From Stramenopiles sp. TOSAG23-2 (lineage: Eukaryota; Sar), in NCBI GenBank assembly GCA_900128395.1, contig LT650031.1, positions 1 to 10,319 on the forward strand: a DNA stretch of 10,319 bases. The letters are read 5' to 3'. The position numbers and the translations under genes are program-made. The notes below the pieces were generated by a model, which saw only the letters and a program-made list of their open reading frames with translations, was not told the origin of the DNA and ran no database searches. This document shows positions 1 through 7,726 of this stretch, piece after piece (position 1 is the first letter of the stretch; every line of letters starts with the position of its first letter).

Positions 1-247
1 ATGTTATGTTATGTCTGTTGCGATTTATAATTATACAACATTCTATATCTTCTTCTTCATTCTTTGTTGTCATTACAAAATATAAGATCATTTTACATAT
101 ACATATAAATATAGATATTAAACGAAATAAATAAATAGCCAATAAAAACAAGGTGCAAATAATTATTATTACCACTATTTAGATATATATAATATATATT
201 CATTAAATACTAATTAGTACTATATAAATAAAAGTTTAATATAAATA
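1..247. other. AT-rich upstream region of the MROH1-like gene
   Basis: No gene is visible here. The stretch is strongly AT-rich, with runs of AT dinucleotides around 182-200, a 12-bp palindrome at 208-219 (core ACTAATTAGT) and a TATATAAA string at 221-228. That string lies only about 27 bases before the ATG at 248, so a TATA box there would put transcription initiation at the start codon itself. I therefore treat it as base composition. The core promoter and 5' UTR of the HEAT-repeat gene probably lie here, but no element can be defined. A neighbouring gene's end could fall at the window edge, but I see no coding signal for one. Confidence 0.5.
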
Positions 248-3200
248 ATGGCATCAAATCTTGCACAAGTTGTAGGAACATTATTAGATTCTGCTATAGA
301 TGAAGATGAAGCTGTAGAGGAAAGTGTAAAACAAGCATTATGTGAAATAGGAAGCGCTAGGCCACAAGCCGTATTAAGTGCATCGTTAAAATACATTGAA
401 GCTACTCCAAACATAAAGACACACCATAGAGTGCAAATATTAAAAGCTATACAAGGTGTTATTGAACTTGGTCATAGTAACCTTGATATGGGACAAACTG
501 GTCGTTTATCGACATTTGCGTGTGAGGAAGTATTAAAAGGTTCCAAAGTAGAACCATGGGAATCCGCGGCGTGTAACATATTGGTTGCATTATCCCAAGC
601 CAATAGTTCCTCCGTCATGGAAGATTTGACTGGGAGAGTATCATCAGGCGAAGTACCACATGGTGGAATTATATTAGCTTTAACTGAAATTGCGCGAAAT
701 AATCAAAAAGTATTTGTACCATATTTCACTAAAATATTATCACGTTTGTTGCCAAATTTTGGTGCCATGCAAAAACCCAACTTGCAATATCGAGTAGCTT
801 CAGCGTTGAACCATTTTAGTGATGCTGTAATGTACGAAGAAATACAGCAAGGTGGTGCGCAAGCAAATTCATTTGCAAGTCGCTCTGCGACGGTTGCAAG
901 TGCATTAAATGCTTTAGCATCTACATGGATGATCCAATCGCGTGATGCGCTTGTACGTGGATCTAGTGCTGAAGCTGTTGGTTCTATGTCAAGAATGGTA
1001 GATGATGAGCAACTGGATCAATCCTTCGCATTTGTTATAGGTCATATCGTATCGCTTTTGAAGCGGGAACGAAGTGATAGCGAAGCAAGGCTAGGTTTAA
1101 CTCGTGGCCTGGTCTTGTTATTAACACGTGCGAAAACAATGGCTGAGTCTCATTTAGCAGAATTGCTTGAGGTTTTGCATCCATTAGCTTGCAATCCAAT
1201 TGATTATACAATACCGTTGACAAATCGTGTGCGTACAGAGCTGTTGCGCAGTATTGAGGCACTGACATCTACATTTCCAGCAAAAGTAATCCAATTCTTA
1301 GTGACGACGTTAGATGTTCCAAAACCATCGTTACAAGTTGGTACTTGTGTTATTTTAAAACATTTAGTGAATGCTTCTACGAAAGAAATAACAGATGCTG
1401 GGATGAGAGAACACTTAATATCAGGTGTTCTTAAATTGTTAAGTGAAAAAGATTTGGAAGTACGCGGTGCATTTGCACAATTAATTGTTGCTATGGGAAA
1501 AGCAGGTTTTTTAACAATGGGTGGAGGACGCGAATTAGTTCTCTTTGTCGTCAAACAATGTGCAATTGGAAAGGATGAGATAATAGAATGGGAAAATAAT
1601 CAAAAAGGATGGTTCTCTAAAGGTGGTTCAGGGACATCCCCAGCTCAATTGCGGGCAGGGTGCGAACGTTTTGTAGATGCACTTGGTCAGTGCGCTCAAA
1701 AAGCCGTATGGCCATTACTCTTCACAGTTCTAGTGCCAGGGGAGTACAAAGCTTCTTTAACACCAGTTACAAAATGTTTGTGTCAAGTTGCTAGAAATTC
1801 AAATACAGATACATTAAAAAATTTGATGATAAACTCCGATGTGCCGAAAACTTCTGAGATATTTGCAAGGTTAATAGTGTTGTCATCTTGCATTATCGCA
1901 AAGGATCATATGGTAGATGAACAACCATGTTCAAAGGCCGATTTAAACCGGTTTAAAGAACAAGGATGGAATTCGCTAGATTTGTTAAGTGCGATTGGCC
2001 CTATATTTGATAAGAATATCAAAGAATCGTGGTCACAACATGGAACAATAAAGCGTTTAGAAGAAATTTACAAACGTTCTTCTTCCTCTTTAAATAGTAA
2101 TAATGATGAAAAAAAGGTGGTAACCGATTTTTTTTCATATGACTCAGTCGAGGAAGTTTTCTCCTCCTCAAAGTACAACCCTGTTGCATTGTTGATGTCA
2201 TCGTTCCATAAAGTGCCAGGAAATTGGCTAGCGGATGTTGGCGATGCATTGATTAGTCATATAGATAGCGGAATGTATAATAACGATCGAATATTGAAAG
2301 CATCTGCATATGTATGCCTAGGTACGTTAATCTCAGCCATGACTGGTGCAGAGAGGCCACGAAAGTGGATTGTAGAAATGCTGAAATCAGTAAATCATTT
2401 TGACACCATGGAGCGAAATGGTTTAGCAATTGGTTTGGGTTTAGCATGTGGAAGGCAAGGTTCGCATTTAGATATGGTTTTGCAAGCAATAGCTGGCGTT
2501 ATTCGTGACGATACAGTTGTGAAATCTTCTGGTTGGTTTGGTGGTGGAAGTGAACGAAGCGAGGATGAATGTGATGCCATAAAAGGAACCATGTTACTGG
2601 CATTGGGTTATTGTACCACATTTGCGCCTCTAGAAACTTTGAGTTCACGTGTTGAAGCACATGTTGCTAGTCATTTTCAAGCTGCTTTGGAAAAATTGCC
2701 TTTGAACAAAATCGATTTACGCGATTGTTTATTACGTGGATTAATTGAAATCAGCTGTGCTATAGGGAAGAAAGGATCTAATTTACAACTTTCTATGCGG
2801 GATTATTTCTTAAGCACAATATCCACATGGGTTTCGGAATTGTTAAGTAAGAAAAAGGTTGATATTGAACCGTCAAGTGCAACTTGTAGCCTTGTGCTTG
2901 AGGCATGTGCTGGCTTAGTTGCGGTCGTCCCTAAACCTGAAAATACTGTTATTGCGAATATTCTAAGCAATGTATTAATTATAGTGCAAAGTTCTTTTGA
3001 GGATGATAAGACAGATGTTATCCAACCATTATCAATGTTTTTTCAAGCTTGTGTTTCGGTATCCGCGTCAAGCGATGTACTAGAACTATTATGTTTCAGC
3101 TACCCAGGTGGTGAGGATGATGAAACGAAAGAGGATTCCCTATTTGCGTGGACCGACTCAGAAACTGCGTTTCAAAGATATCGCGCAGTACAAGTTATAT

Positions 3201-5398
3201 GTGAAACATTGGAAACTTATTTAAGGCATAATACACGCAATGATTTGCCCGTTGAGAAATTTTTTTTCATACTTTTGCCTCGTGTGATGGACTCTGAAAA
3301 GGATGTTCGTAAGGCAGCCTTAAAAGCTGTAAATTTAGTCGTCGGTGCAAAAGAAAAACAGCGGCAAAATCGTATAGTAAATGCTTCATCATTGCAAAGA
3401 TTTGCAGAATTTAAAGTTTTAGTAAAATCATGCATTAAAAAAGTAAACCCAGAAAGTTTAATTGGCGATGCAGAGGCAATTAACCTACTTTTACGCGGTT
3501 TGAACGATGTAGATTCTGCTGCATCGTGCGCAGCAAGTGAAGTTTTGTACAATGTATTTCAATTACATGGCTCTAAATTGCAAGGTACGATTGATGTGAT
3601 GATTAGTGATGAAAACGATGATGAAGAAAGTAATGATGATAAAAAAGATGAAAAAAATAAAAATAAAAATAATGCAAATAATGATGATCATGATGTAAAT
3701 CGCGGTAAGTTGGTACGTGCATTGGACGGACAGTTGAAAGATATTGGTGGTAACGATGAAGATGGAAATTACCGCATGTTAGCAAAAAATACCACGTTAG
3801 CTGCCATTAGAGTGTTGGCAAGATATCATTTCAAATTGTTTGTTAATACTTTGCTCAACACAGCATTGCCATATCATGAAGCGATACGAGAAGTTTTTGT
3901 TGCATTGAGTATGGAAAAATTTGATCGTGCGGAAGGACAGCAAAATCCACTTGACGGTACAATGTTGGAAAATTTAGTAGAGCATTTAACTTTGACATTA
4001 AATGATGCAGCTCCAGGAAATGAGGACGAACCAAATCAAATAGTTTCCGCTGCACATCGGGCATTTGAAATTTTATTTAGTTCTGCAGGTCAAGAAATAA
4101 CTATGTTTATTGATCAGCAATTTTGTCCTTTGGTATGTACATTATTGCTGAGTATTGGAAGCGTAAATTGTGCACTTAAATGTGATGGTATGGAAAATGG
4201 AAGTGCGATTGATGCATTGAAGCAATTGTTTACACGTGCATGTGCAAATAATTTGATAGAAAAGATGGAAACATTGATAGATGAGTACGATGATGAGTCT
4301 TCTATCGAACGACAACTTACCAGTGGGAATTCATTTGATGATGCTATTTCAGAAATTATCGTTAGTATGTCTGATGATGATTATTGCAACCCAGAGAAAG
4401 TGTTCTTAATAGTTCAAAGTTTCCTGAATAGTCCAAATGGCGGACAACGCGTAGCGGCAAGTGCAATTTGCTCGTCACTTATCCTTACGTGTGTGCAAAA
4501 TGTTGATAAAAAAAATGATGATTCCAAAAAGTCGATGGATTTATTGAAAAATTTGATCAAAGCAATTTTAGCGCGTGCTACCGACAGTGAGGCAAAAGCA
4601 AGGAAACATGCTTTTAAGTCACTTGGCGAATTAGGAAATTGCAAAAATAATGAAGCGTTAATGCCTGCGATGCCAACAATTTTGAATGTCTTAAATAACG
4701 GTTTAGATGATGAAGCGATAGATGTTAAAGTTGAAGCTTTGAGGTCAATGTCAATATTAATTAAAACATTGCCTGAAAGTCAAATTGTACCGATATTAAT
4801 GAATGTTTGCTTTCGCGTGCAAAATGTTTTCTCTGTAGATGATGGGGATGTAAGAACTTTGGGATTTCAAGTATTAGAAATTATGTGTAAATTTGAAGGT
4901 AAAACTTCAGGAAATTTTGAGGAACAATGCTTTGTTTTATTGCCAGTCGTTTTAATGCATTTGAACAGTACATTTGAAGTGTCAAAAGCCGGTTTAAAAT
5001 GTTTGAATCAATTAATTTTATTATTAGGAAAAGAAACAAACGCTTTGAAAGAACTTATTAATAAACATACTAGCAAAGGTTATCGTGGGAATATAATTGA
5101 TGATTTTGAACCATTTGTATCTGATATTACAAAATTTTTAATAAAATTACATCCAAATCGAGCTGAAGCATGGGTTAGTAAAAGCAATCAATTAGTTCAA
5201 AATGATAATGAATGGCCAGATACTAGAGGTTCAATTGCAATTATTCTAGGCAATTTTATAGCCAGTCTTCCTAGTTCAATACGCTCTAGAGTTGGCGTTG
5301 GTCCTGTTTGTACATCATTAGTCGCATTGTTGGAAAATGATAATGCAAGTGTTAGATCAAGAGGTGCTTTGGCGTTGTCATTGTTAAAAGATTTATAA
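248..5398 (+). CDS. MROH1: MROH1-like HEAT-repeat protein (maestro heat-like repeat family)
   Basis: A single 1,716-codon frame runs from ATG 248 (context aataATGg) to TAA 5396-5398 with no intron. The protein is almost wholly alpha-helical, with HEAT/armadillo-type units throughout. The clearest are near residues 398-419 (DLEVRGAFAQL), 1014-1035 (KDVRKAALKAV), 1443-1550 (three units, including DVKVEALRSM and GDVRTLGF) and the last 20 residues (ASVRSRGALAL). MROH1-type signatures include the N-terminal block around EIGSARP (33-39), the ERNGLAIGLGLA block near 722-735 and ALGYCTTFAPLETL followed by a KVE/RVE-type helix near 785-806. The length is close to animal MROH1 (about 1,640 residues). 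Family knowledge: Dictyostelium Mroh1 is a lysosomal protein whose localisation depends on WASH-generated actin; the molecular activity is unknown and no catalytic motif is expected. Two hydrophilic low-complexity loops interrupt the helices: a Ser/Asn stretch near 608-622 and an Asp/Asn/Lys stretch near 1117-1150. No signal peptide or membrane segment is evident. The family call is by remembered similarity, not a search. Confidence 0.85.
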   Translation: MASNLAQVVGTLLDSAIDEDEAVEESVKQALCEIGSARPQAVLSASLKYIEATPNIKTHHRVQILKAIQGVIELGHSNLDMGQTGRLSTFACEEVLKGSKVEPWESAACNILVALSQANSSSVMEDLTGRVSSGEVPHGGIILALTEIARNNQKVFVPYFTKILSRLLPNFGAMQKPNLQYRVASALNHFSDAVMYEEIQQGGAQANSFASRSATVASALNALASTWMIQSRDALVRGSSAEAVGSMSRMVDDEQLDQSFAFVIGHIVSLLKRERSDSEARLGLTRGLVLLLTRAKTMAESHLAELLEVLHPLACNPIDYTIPLTNRVRTELLRSIEALTSTFPAKVIQFLVTTLDVPKPSLQVGTCVILKHLVNASTKEITDAGMREHLISGVLKLLSEKDLEVRGAFAQLIVAMGKAGFLTMGGGRELVLFVVKQCAIGKDEIIEWENNQKGWFSKGGSGTSPAQLRAGCERFVDALGQCAQKAVWPLLFTVLVPGEYKASLTPVTKCLCQVARNSNTDTLKNLMINSDVPKTSEIFARLIVLSSCIIAKDHMVDEQPCSKADLNRFKEQGWNSLDLLSAIGPIFDKNIKESWSQHGTIKRLEEIYKRSSSSLNSNNDEKKVVTDFFSYDSVEEVFSSSKYNPVALLMSSFHKVPGNWLADVGDALISHIDSGMYNNDRILKASAYVCLGTLISAMTGAERPRKWIVEMLKSVNHFDTMERNGLAIGLGLACGRQGSHLDMVLQAIAGVIRDDTVVKSSGWFGGGSERSEDECDAIKGTMLLALGYCTTFAPLETLSSRVEAHVASHFQAALEKLPLNKIDLRDCLLRGLIEISCAIGKKGSNLQLSMRDYFLSTISTWVSELLSKKKVDIEPSSATCSLVLEACAGLVAVVPKPENTVIANILSNVLIIVQSSFEDDKTDVIQPLSMFFQACVSVSASSDVLELLCFSYPGGEDDETKEDSLFAWTDSETAFQRYRAVQVICETLETYLRHNTRNDLPVEKFFFILLPRVMDSEKDVRKAALKAVNLVVGAKEKQRQNRIVNASSLQRFAEFKVLVKSCIKKVNPESLIGDAEAINLLLRGLNDVDSAASCAASEVLYNVFQLHGSKLQGTIDVMISDENDDEESNDDKKDEKNKNKNNANNDDHDVNRGKLVRALDGQLKDIGGNDEDGNYRMLAKNTTLAAIRVLARYHFKLFVNTLLNTALPYHEAIREVFVALSMEKFDRAEGQQNPLDGTMLENLVEHLTLTLNDAAPGNEDEPNQIVSAAHRAFEILFSSAGQEITMFIDQQFCPLVCTLLLSIGSVNCALKCDGMENGSAIDALKQLFTRACANNLIEKMETLIDEYDDESSIERQLTSGNSFDDAISEIIVSMSDDDYCNPEKVFLIVQSFLNSPNGGQRVAASAICSSLILTCVQNVDKKNDDSKKSMDLLKNLIKAILARATDSEAKARKHAFKSLGELGNCKNNEALMPAMPTILNVLNNGLDDEAIDVKVEALRSMSILIKTLPESQIVPILMNVCFRVQNVFSVDDGDVRTLGFQVLEIMCKFEGKTSGNFEEQCFVLLPVVLMHLNSTFEVSKAGLKCLNQLILLLGKETNALKELINKHTSKGYRGNIIDDFEPFVSDITKFLIKLHPNRAEAWVSKSNQLVQNDNEWPDTRGSIAIILGNFIASLPSSIRSRVGVGPVCTSLVALLENDNASVRSRGALALSLLKDL
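3600..3700 (+). other. Acidic Asp/Asn/Lys low-complexity loop in the MROH1-like protein
   Basis: Within the coding frame, residues about 1117-1150 are almost entirely D, E, N and K, encoded by runs of GAT, GAA, AAT and AAA codons. The A-rich string is in frame and has no GT...AG pair that would remove it, so it reads as a disordered loop between HEAT units and not as an intron. AT-rich protist genes often carry such insertions. It may be a flexible linker or a phosphorylation or interaction segment, but nothing in the sequence assigns a role. Confidence 0.6.
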
Positions 5399-5409
5399 AG
5401 GTAACACGT

Positions 5410-5446
5410 ACGTAGTTCGTATTGGTTAAAACACGTAGTTCGTATT
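5410..5446. repeat. 14-bp direct repeat in the convergent spacer
   Basis: The string ACGTAGTTCGTATT occurs at 5410-5423 and again at 5433-5446, a period of 23 bases, starting 12 bases after the MROH1-like stop codon. Its role is unknown. It may be a small local duplication in the 3' UTR. Confidence 0.7.
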
Positions 5447-5465
5447 ATATAATTTAATTTACAAA

Positions 5466-5471
5466 AATAAA
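5466..5471 (+). terminator. Candidate poly(A) signal of the MROH1-like gene
   Basis: A canonical AATAAA lies 68 bases after the TAA stop and is followed by a T-rich tract (5476-5493), a common arrangement for cleavage and polyadenylation. A second AATAAA at 5546-5551 is an alternative. In AT-rich DNA the hexamer occurs often by chance. Confidence 0.4.
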
Positions 5472-5484
5472 ATATTTTGTTTTT

Positions 5485-5490
5485 TTTATT
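5485..5490 (-). terminator. Candidate poly(A) signal of the zinc-cluster gene
   Basis: TTTATT on the plus strand reads AATAAA on the minus strand, about 205 bases beyond the minus-strand stop at 5695. It is the only exact hexamer I found for this gene in the spacer. It lies close to the opposite gene's candidate signal, so the two 3' ends would overlap if both are used. Chance occurrence is possible. Confidence 0.3.
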
Positions 5491-5578
5491 TTTCTTCACG
5501 TGACAATTCCCTATACTCTCAAGAGAATACAGTGACTGCTGAGCCAATAAAAAAAACTACTCGTATATAATATACTCG

Positions 5579-5596
5579 TACGTATATATATACGTA
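5579..5596. repeat. 18-bp perfect palindrome (TACGTA-flanked AT core)
   Basis: TACGTATATATATACGTA is its own reverse complement. It sits in a longer stretch of alternating TA and CG steps (5561-5601), between the candidate poly(A) signals and the minus-strand stop. It could extrude as a small cruciform or fold as a hairpin in either 3' UTR. Most of it is alternating purine-pyrimidine, so simple-sequence origin is the plainest explanation. Confidence 0.6.
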
Positions 5597-5694
5597 TATA
5601 CGAATTATAAATAAGAGAATTATTTTTATATTCGGTGTATATAATCACATATCATATTACACTGCTGTGTGATATTAATCCGTAAATTCTCTCT

Positions 5695-7227
5695 TTACTC
5701 AAAGATGTTTTGCAAAACATCATCCGAAAGTTGGAATATTTCATTATCAATAGATGTGCTATCAAAAATTCCTTCATTTTCTGTCATATCTTCAAAATTA
5801 TGCATATTATTAATATTATTCTGAACTTGTTGCTGTTCATTGCTTTTTACTTCTTCTTGTACTGAATGATCTTCATGAGTTTTCTTTTCACCAACTTTAG
5901 CTCTTTTTTGAATGTCATTCCTAATAAAACTATTGCTACTACTGCTACTACTCCCATCTAACGTATTTACTTCTGACTGTGCACGCTTTTTGTTTTTTTC
6001 TTTCTTACGTTTTCTAGGTGTAACTTCAACGATTTCACACATATTCATAAACATTTCTCCATCAACTGATCTTTTTGTTGTGTACCGTAGTTTTGCATTT
6101 AATGGTTCACTTGATTCCCATTTGCACATGGGAATGGAATTCATGTCAAAATTTGCAGTAAAAGATGGCACATCGCTTTGACCATCATCAAAATATTGTT
6201 CAAATGAATTTTTTGATTCTGTCAAAATACCATTTATGAACAATTTAGAGATTTGGTATTTTCTAACTAAATCACAATCAAGTACAGCATTAAAAATATT
6301 TTTATTATCATAACCATTTCCTTGTACCCATCCATCATCCAGCGGAGTTAAAACAGGATATTTCATGAACTCCTTGAATTTTGAGTTTGTCACATGAGCA
6401 ACTAAACCATAGAATGAGAGGCAGATTAGCAGAGGATTATGATGTTTTTCCATTTTTAAATGCGTTTTTCGAACTTGCAACAAAATTTTATCGTCTTTAA
6501 CTTTTGCTGATTTCTTCGGATCCAGCTGAGATATAATGTAAGCACATTTACTGGTAAAATCTTTAAAGTCCATTTTTAATTTCTGCGAAGCAATAGTTGA
6601 TTTACTAATTCCTGCATAATCATCAGTACGGAAATTAATCCATAAGTTGCTCAACACGCAACTTCTAGCAATAGCATGTAATCGATCCAACTTTTCCGTT
6701 TCGACAATAGCCCTATCCGCTATAGCTAACTTGGCCAATTCGTCGACGTTTAACGGATAACAAGATACTAGTGAATTCTCTACGTTCAACTCGTATTTTT
6801 TTAATCTCGCATTGCGCTTTTCCAGCTCTTCCTTGCCAGGCCTTCCGCGCTTCGTTTCTACGCTTACACATTCATACCCTTTACGTTTACAACGACGGCA
6901 TACAGGCCATGATCTCTATATATACAAAATTCAATGATATTGATAGTTGTTAGACATGCGTGTTTCATAATAATAATAGGTGTATTGAATATTATACATC
7001 ATATAATATTCAACGATATTGATAGTTGTTAGACATGCGTGTTTTATAATAATAATTGGTGTATTGAATATTATACATCATATAATACTTACGTCACATT
7101 TAGTTTTATCCCTGCGACACTGTTCACAATTATAAGGCAACTTTTTGCACCCATTCTGTTCTACATAGGGAGGATTCCTCCCTAGGTCTTCACAGCCACA
7201 GCCATCTTTTTTCATTTCCACATCCAT
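5695..7227 (-). CDS. Zn(II)2Cys6 (Gal4-type) DNA-binding transcription factor, two exons
   Basis: The coding sequence is complement(join(5695..6915, 7093..7227)), 451 residues. ATG at 7227 is the first Met after an in-frame TGA (7245-7243), and the stop is TAA at 5697-5695. Exon 1 supplies Cys34, 37 and 44, and exon 2 supplies Cys51, 54 and 61. Together they give C-X2-C-X6-C-X6-C-X2-C-X6-C, the spacing of yeast Gal4, with the usual basic first loop (RRDKTK) and a Pro (WPVC) before the fourth Cys. Such clusters bind two zinc ions and recognise CGG-type half-sites. A basic linker with an AT-hook-like KRGRPGK core (67-73) and a charged, possibly coiled segment (74-86) follow. Residues about 88-340 form a folded-looking region that I cannot assign; I do not see the typical fungal middle homology domain. 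A strong basic nuclear localisation signal lies at 346-356 (RKRKKEKNKKR), then a Ser run and an acidic, hydrophobic-spiked tail suited to transcriptional activation. The targets are unknown. It shares its upstream region with the divergent RCC1 gene. Confidence 0.85.
6916..7092 (-). other. 177-nt GT-AG intron splitting the zinc cluster
   Basis: On the minus strand exon 1 ends ...TGT GAC and is followed by GTAAGT (7092-7087), a strong 5' splice site. The 3' site is TATATAG ending at 6916, and exon 2 begins AGA TCA TGG in phase 0. Splicing joins Asp45 to Arg46 and restores the six-cysteine motif, which is the best proof of the model. A CTAAC branch-like motif (6953-6949) lies about 34 bases before the acceptor, with no AG in between. 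The length is divisible by three, but retention would meet TGA at the fifth intron codon. Almost all of the intron is the 79-bp duplication. Confidence 0.9.
6929..7086. repeat. 79-bp tandem duplication filling the intron
   Basis: Copy A (6929-7007) and copy B (7008-7086) match at 76 of 79 positions. They differ at 6935/7014 (t/c), 6966/7045 (c/t) and 6978/7057 (a/t). With the 6-base donor on one side and 13 bases ending in the acceptor on the other, they make up the whole intron, so the ancestral intron was probably 98 bases. Each copy carries the CTAAC branch-like motif. The donor and acceptor themselves were not duplicated. Confidence 0.95.
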
Positions 7228-7305
7228 TATGATTCTTTTATATCAGATATATTTGTCTGTATATACAGTCATATATATCTATATATCTTATCTCTTTCCA
7301 ATTCC

Positions 7306-7325
7306 ATATATATATATATATATAT
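7306..7325. repeat. (AT)10 microsatellite
   Basis: Ten uninterrupted AT dinucleotides lie about 80 bases upstream of the zinc-cluster start codon, next to looser TA-rich tracts at 7271-7288. This is simple sequence that is likely to vary in length between strains. It could help promoter DNA melt, but no specific role is shown. Confidence 0.9.
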
Positions 7326-7410
7326 TTACTACATACAGTAAACAACCATCGTCAATTTAAATTGTTCTGATACATAATTATTAGTAGATATGCACATATT
7401 AGCTCTACGA

Positions 7411-7447
7411 CGGGGGCACACCGCACACCAGCCCAGCCAGCACACCA
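7411..7447. repeat. GC-richer patch with three GCACACC copies
   Basis: A CGGGGG start is followed by GCACACC at 7416-7422, 7423-7429 and 7440-7446, the last two separated by AGCCCAGCCA. It is the most GC-rich run in an otherwise AT-rich spacer, 180-220 bases upstream of the zinc-cluster start. It could be a cluster of binding sites or a degenerate minisatellite; no factor can be named. Confidence 0.6.
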
Positions 7448-7563
7448 TGTTGATGTTTCCGAATCTGAAATCCACGTTCGCGAACATATAGAAATAACAT
7501 TATGAATATACCTTAATCTATCAAATTGTTTAAATTTGTACCATAGCACTAATAAATTTATCA

Positions 7564-7621
7564 GCATTCCTGGCATTCAGGCATTCAGGCATTCCAGCAT
7601 TCTGGCATTCCACCAGCATTC
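7564..7621. repeat. 8-bp minisatellite, seven GCATTC units
   Basis: GCATTC starts at 7564, 7573, 7581, 7589, 7597, 7605 and 7616, giving spacings of 9, 8, 8, 8, 8 and 11 bases. The consensus unit is about GCATTC(C/A/T)G or GCATTCCA. The array is 300-360 bases upstream of the RCC1-protein start codon. The near-constant 8-base step indicates slippage expansion of one unit. It is open in one plus-strand frame, but the resulting short peptide has no family resemblance. Confidence 0.85.
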
Positions 7622-7647
7622 GCACATTACCAGTTATCCAGTTAGTC

Positions 7648-7673
7648 TATTATACCAGGTACCTGGTATAATA
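7648..7673. repeat. 26-bp perfect palindrome centred on GGTACC
   Basis: Thirteen bases on each side of the centre (7660/7661) are exact reverse complements, with core TATACCAGGTACCTGGTATA at 7651-7670. There is no spacer, and the inner ten bases (CAGG...CCTG around TACC/GGTA) are GC-rich against the local background. It could be a dimeric protein-binding operator, a cruciform, or a hairpin in the 5' leader of the RCC1-protein mRNA about 250 bases before its ATG. Confidence 0.9.
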
Positions 7674-7696
7674 ACATTCCAGCATATTAATATTCA

Positions 7697-7726
7697 GACC
7701 AGCAGACTGGCAGACGACCAGCAGAC
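7697..7726. repeat. 11-bp direct repeat GACCAGCAGAC
   Basis: GACCAGCAGAC occurs at 7697-7707 and 7716-7726, a period of 19 bases, with a related GGCAGACGA in between. It continues the CCAGC-rich character of the spacer just after the palindrome. It is probably a degenerate tandem repeat; its function is unknown. Confidence 0.75.

Larger units (their letters stand above)
5399..5694. other. Convergent 3' spacer between MROH1-like and zinc-cluster genes
   Basis: The two genes meet tail to tail across 296 bases with no ORF of interest. The spacer holds candidate poly(A) signals for both strands, a 14-bp direct repeat, an 18-bp palindrome and a poly-T/poly-A-rich core around 5480-5500. Because it is short, the two 3' UTRs may overlap as antisense transcripts. 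That is inference, since no transcript ends can be seen. Confidence 0.6.

Noticed and set aside
221-228. TATA-box-like TATATAAA upstream of the MROH1-like gene
   Set aside because: It is too close to the start codon (about 27 bases) and embedded in generally AT-rich DNA, so base composition explains it.
3217-3552. 111-codon minus-strand frame inside the MROH1-like gene (also 1204-1554)
   Set aside because: Both are antisense frames over well-supported HEAT-repeat coding sequence, with no recognisable domain.
6771-6953. 60-codon plus-strand frame opposite exon 2 and the intron
   Set aside because: It is antisense to the zinc-cluster coding sequence and runs into the intron repeat; it has no domain.
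6929-7086. CRISPR-like or mobile-element reading of the 79-bp repeats
   Set aside because: There are only two contiguous copies with no spacers, no inverted ends and no target-site duplication, and they lie inside an intron; simple tandem duplication is sufficient.
7564-7621. M-CAT-like (CATTCC) TEAD sites in the minisatellite
   Set aside because: Only some units end in CATTCC, the lineage is unknown and TEAD factors are limited to certain groups; a six-base match in a tandem repeat is not evidence of binding.
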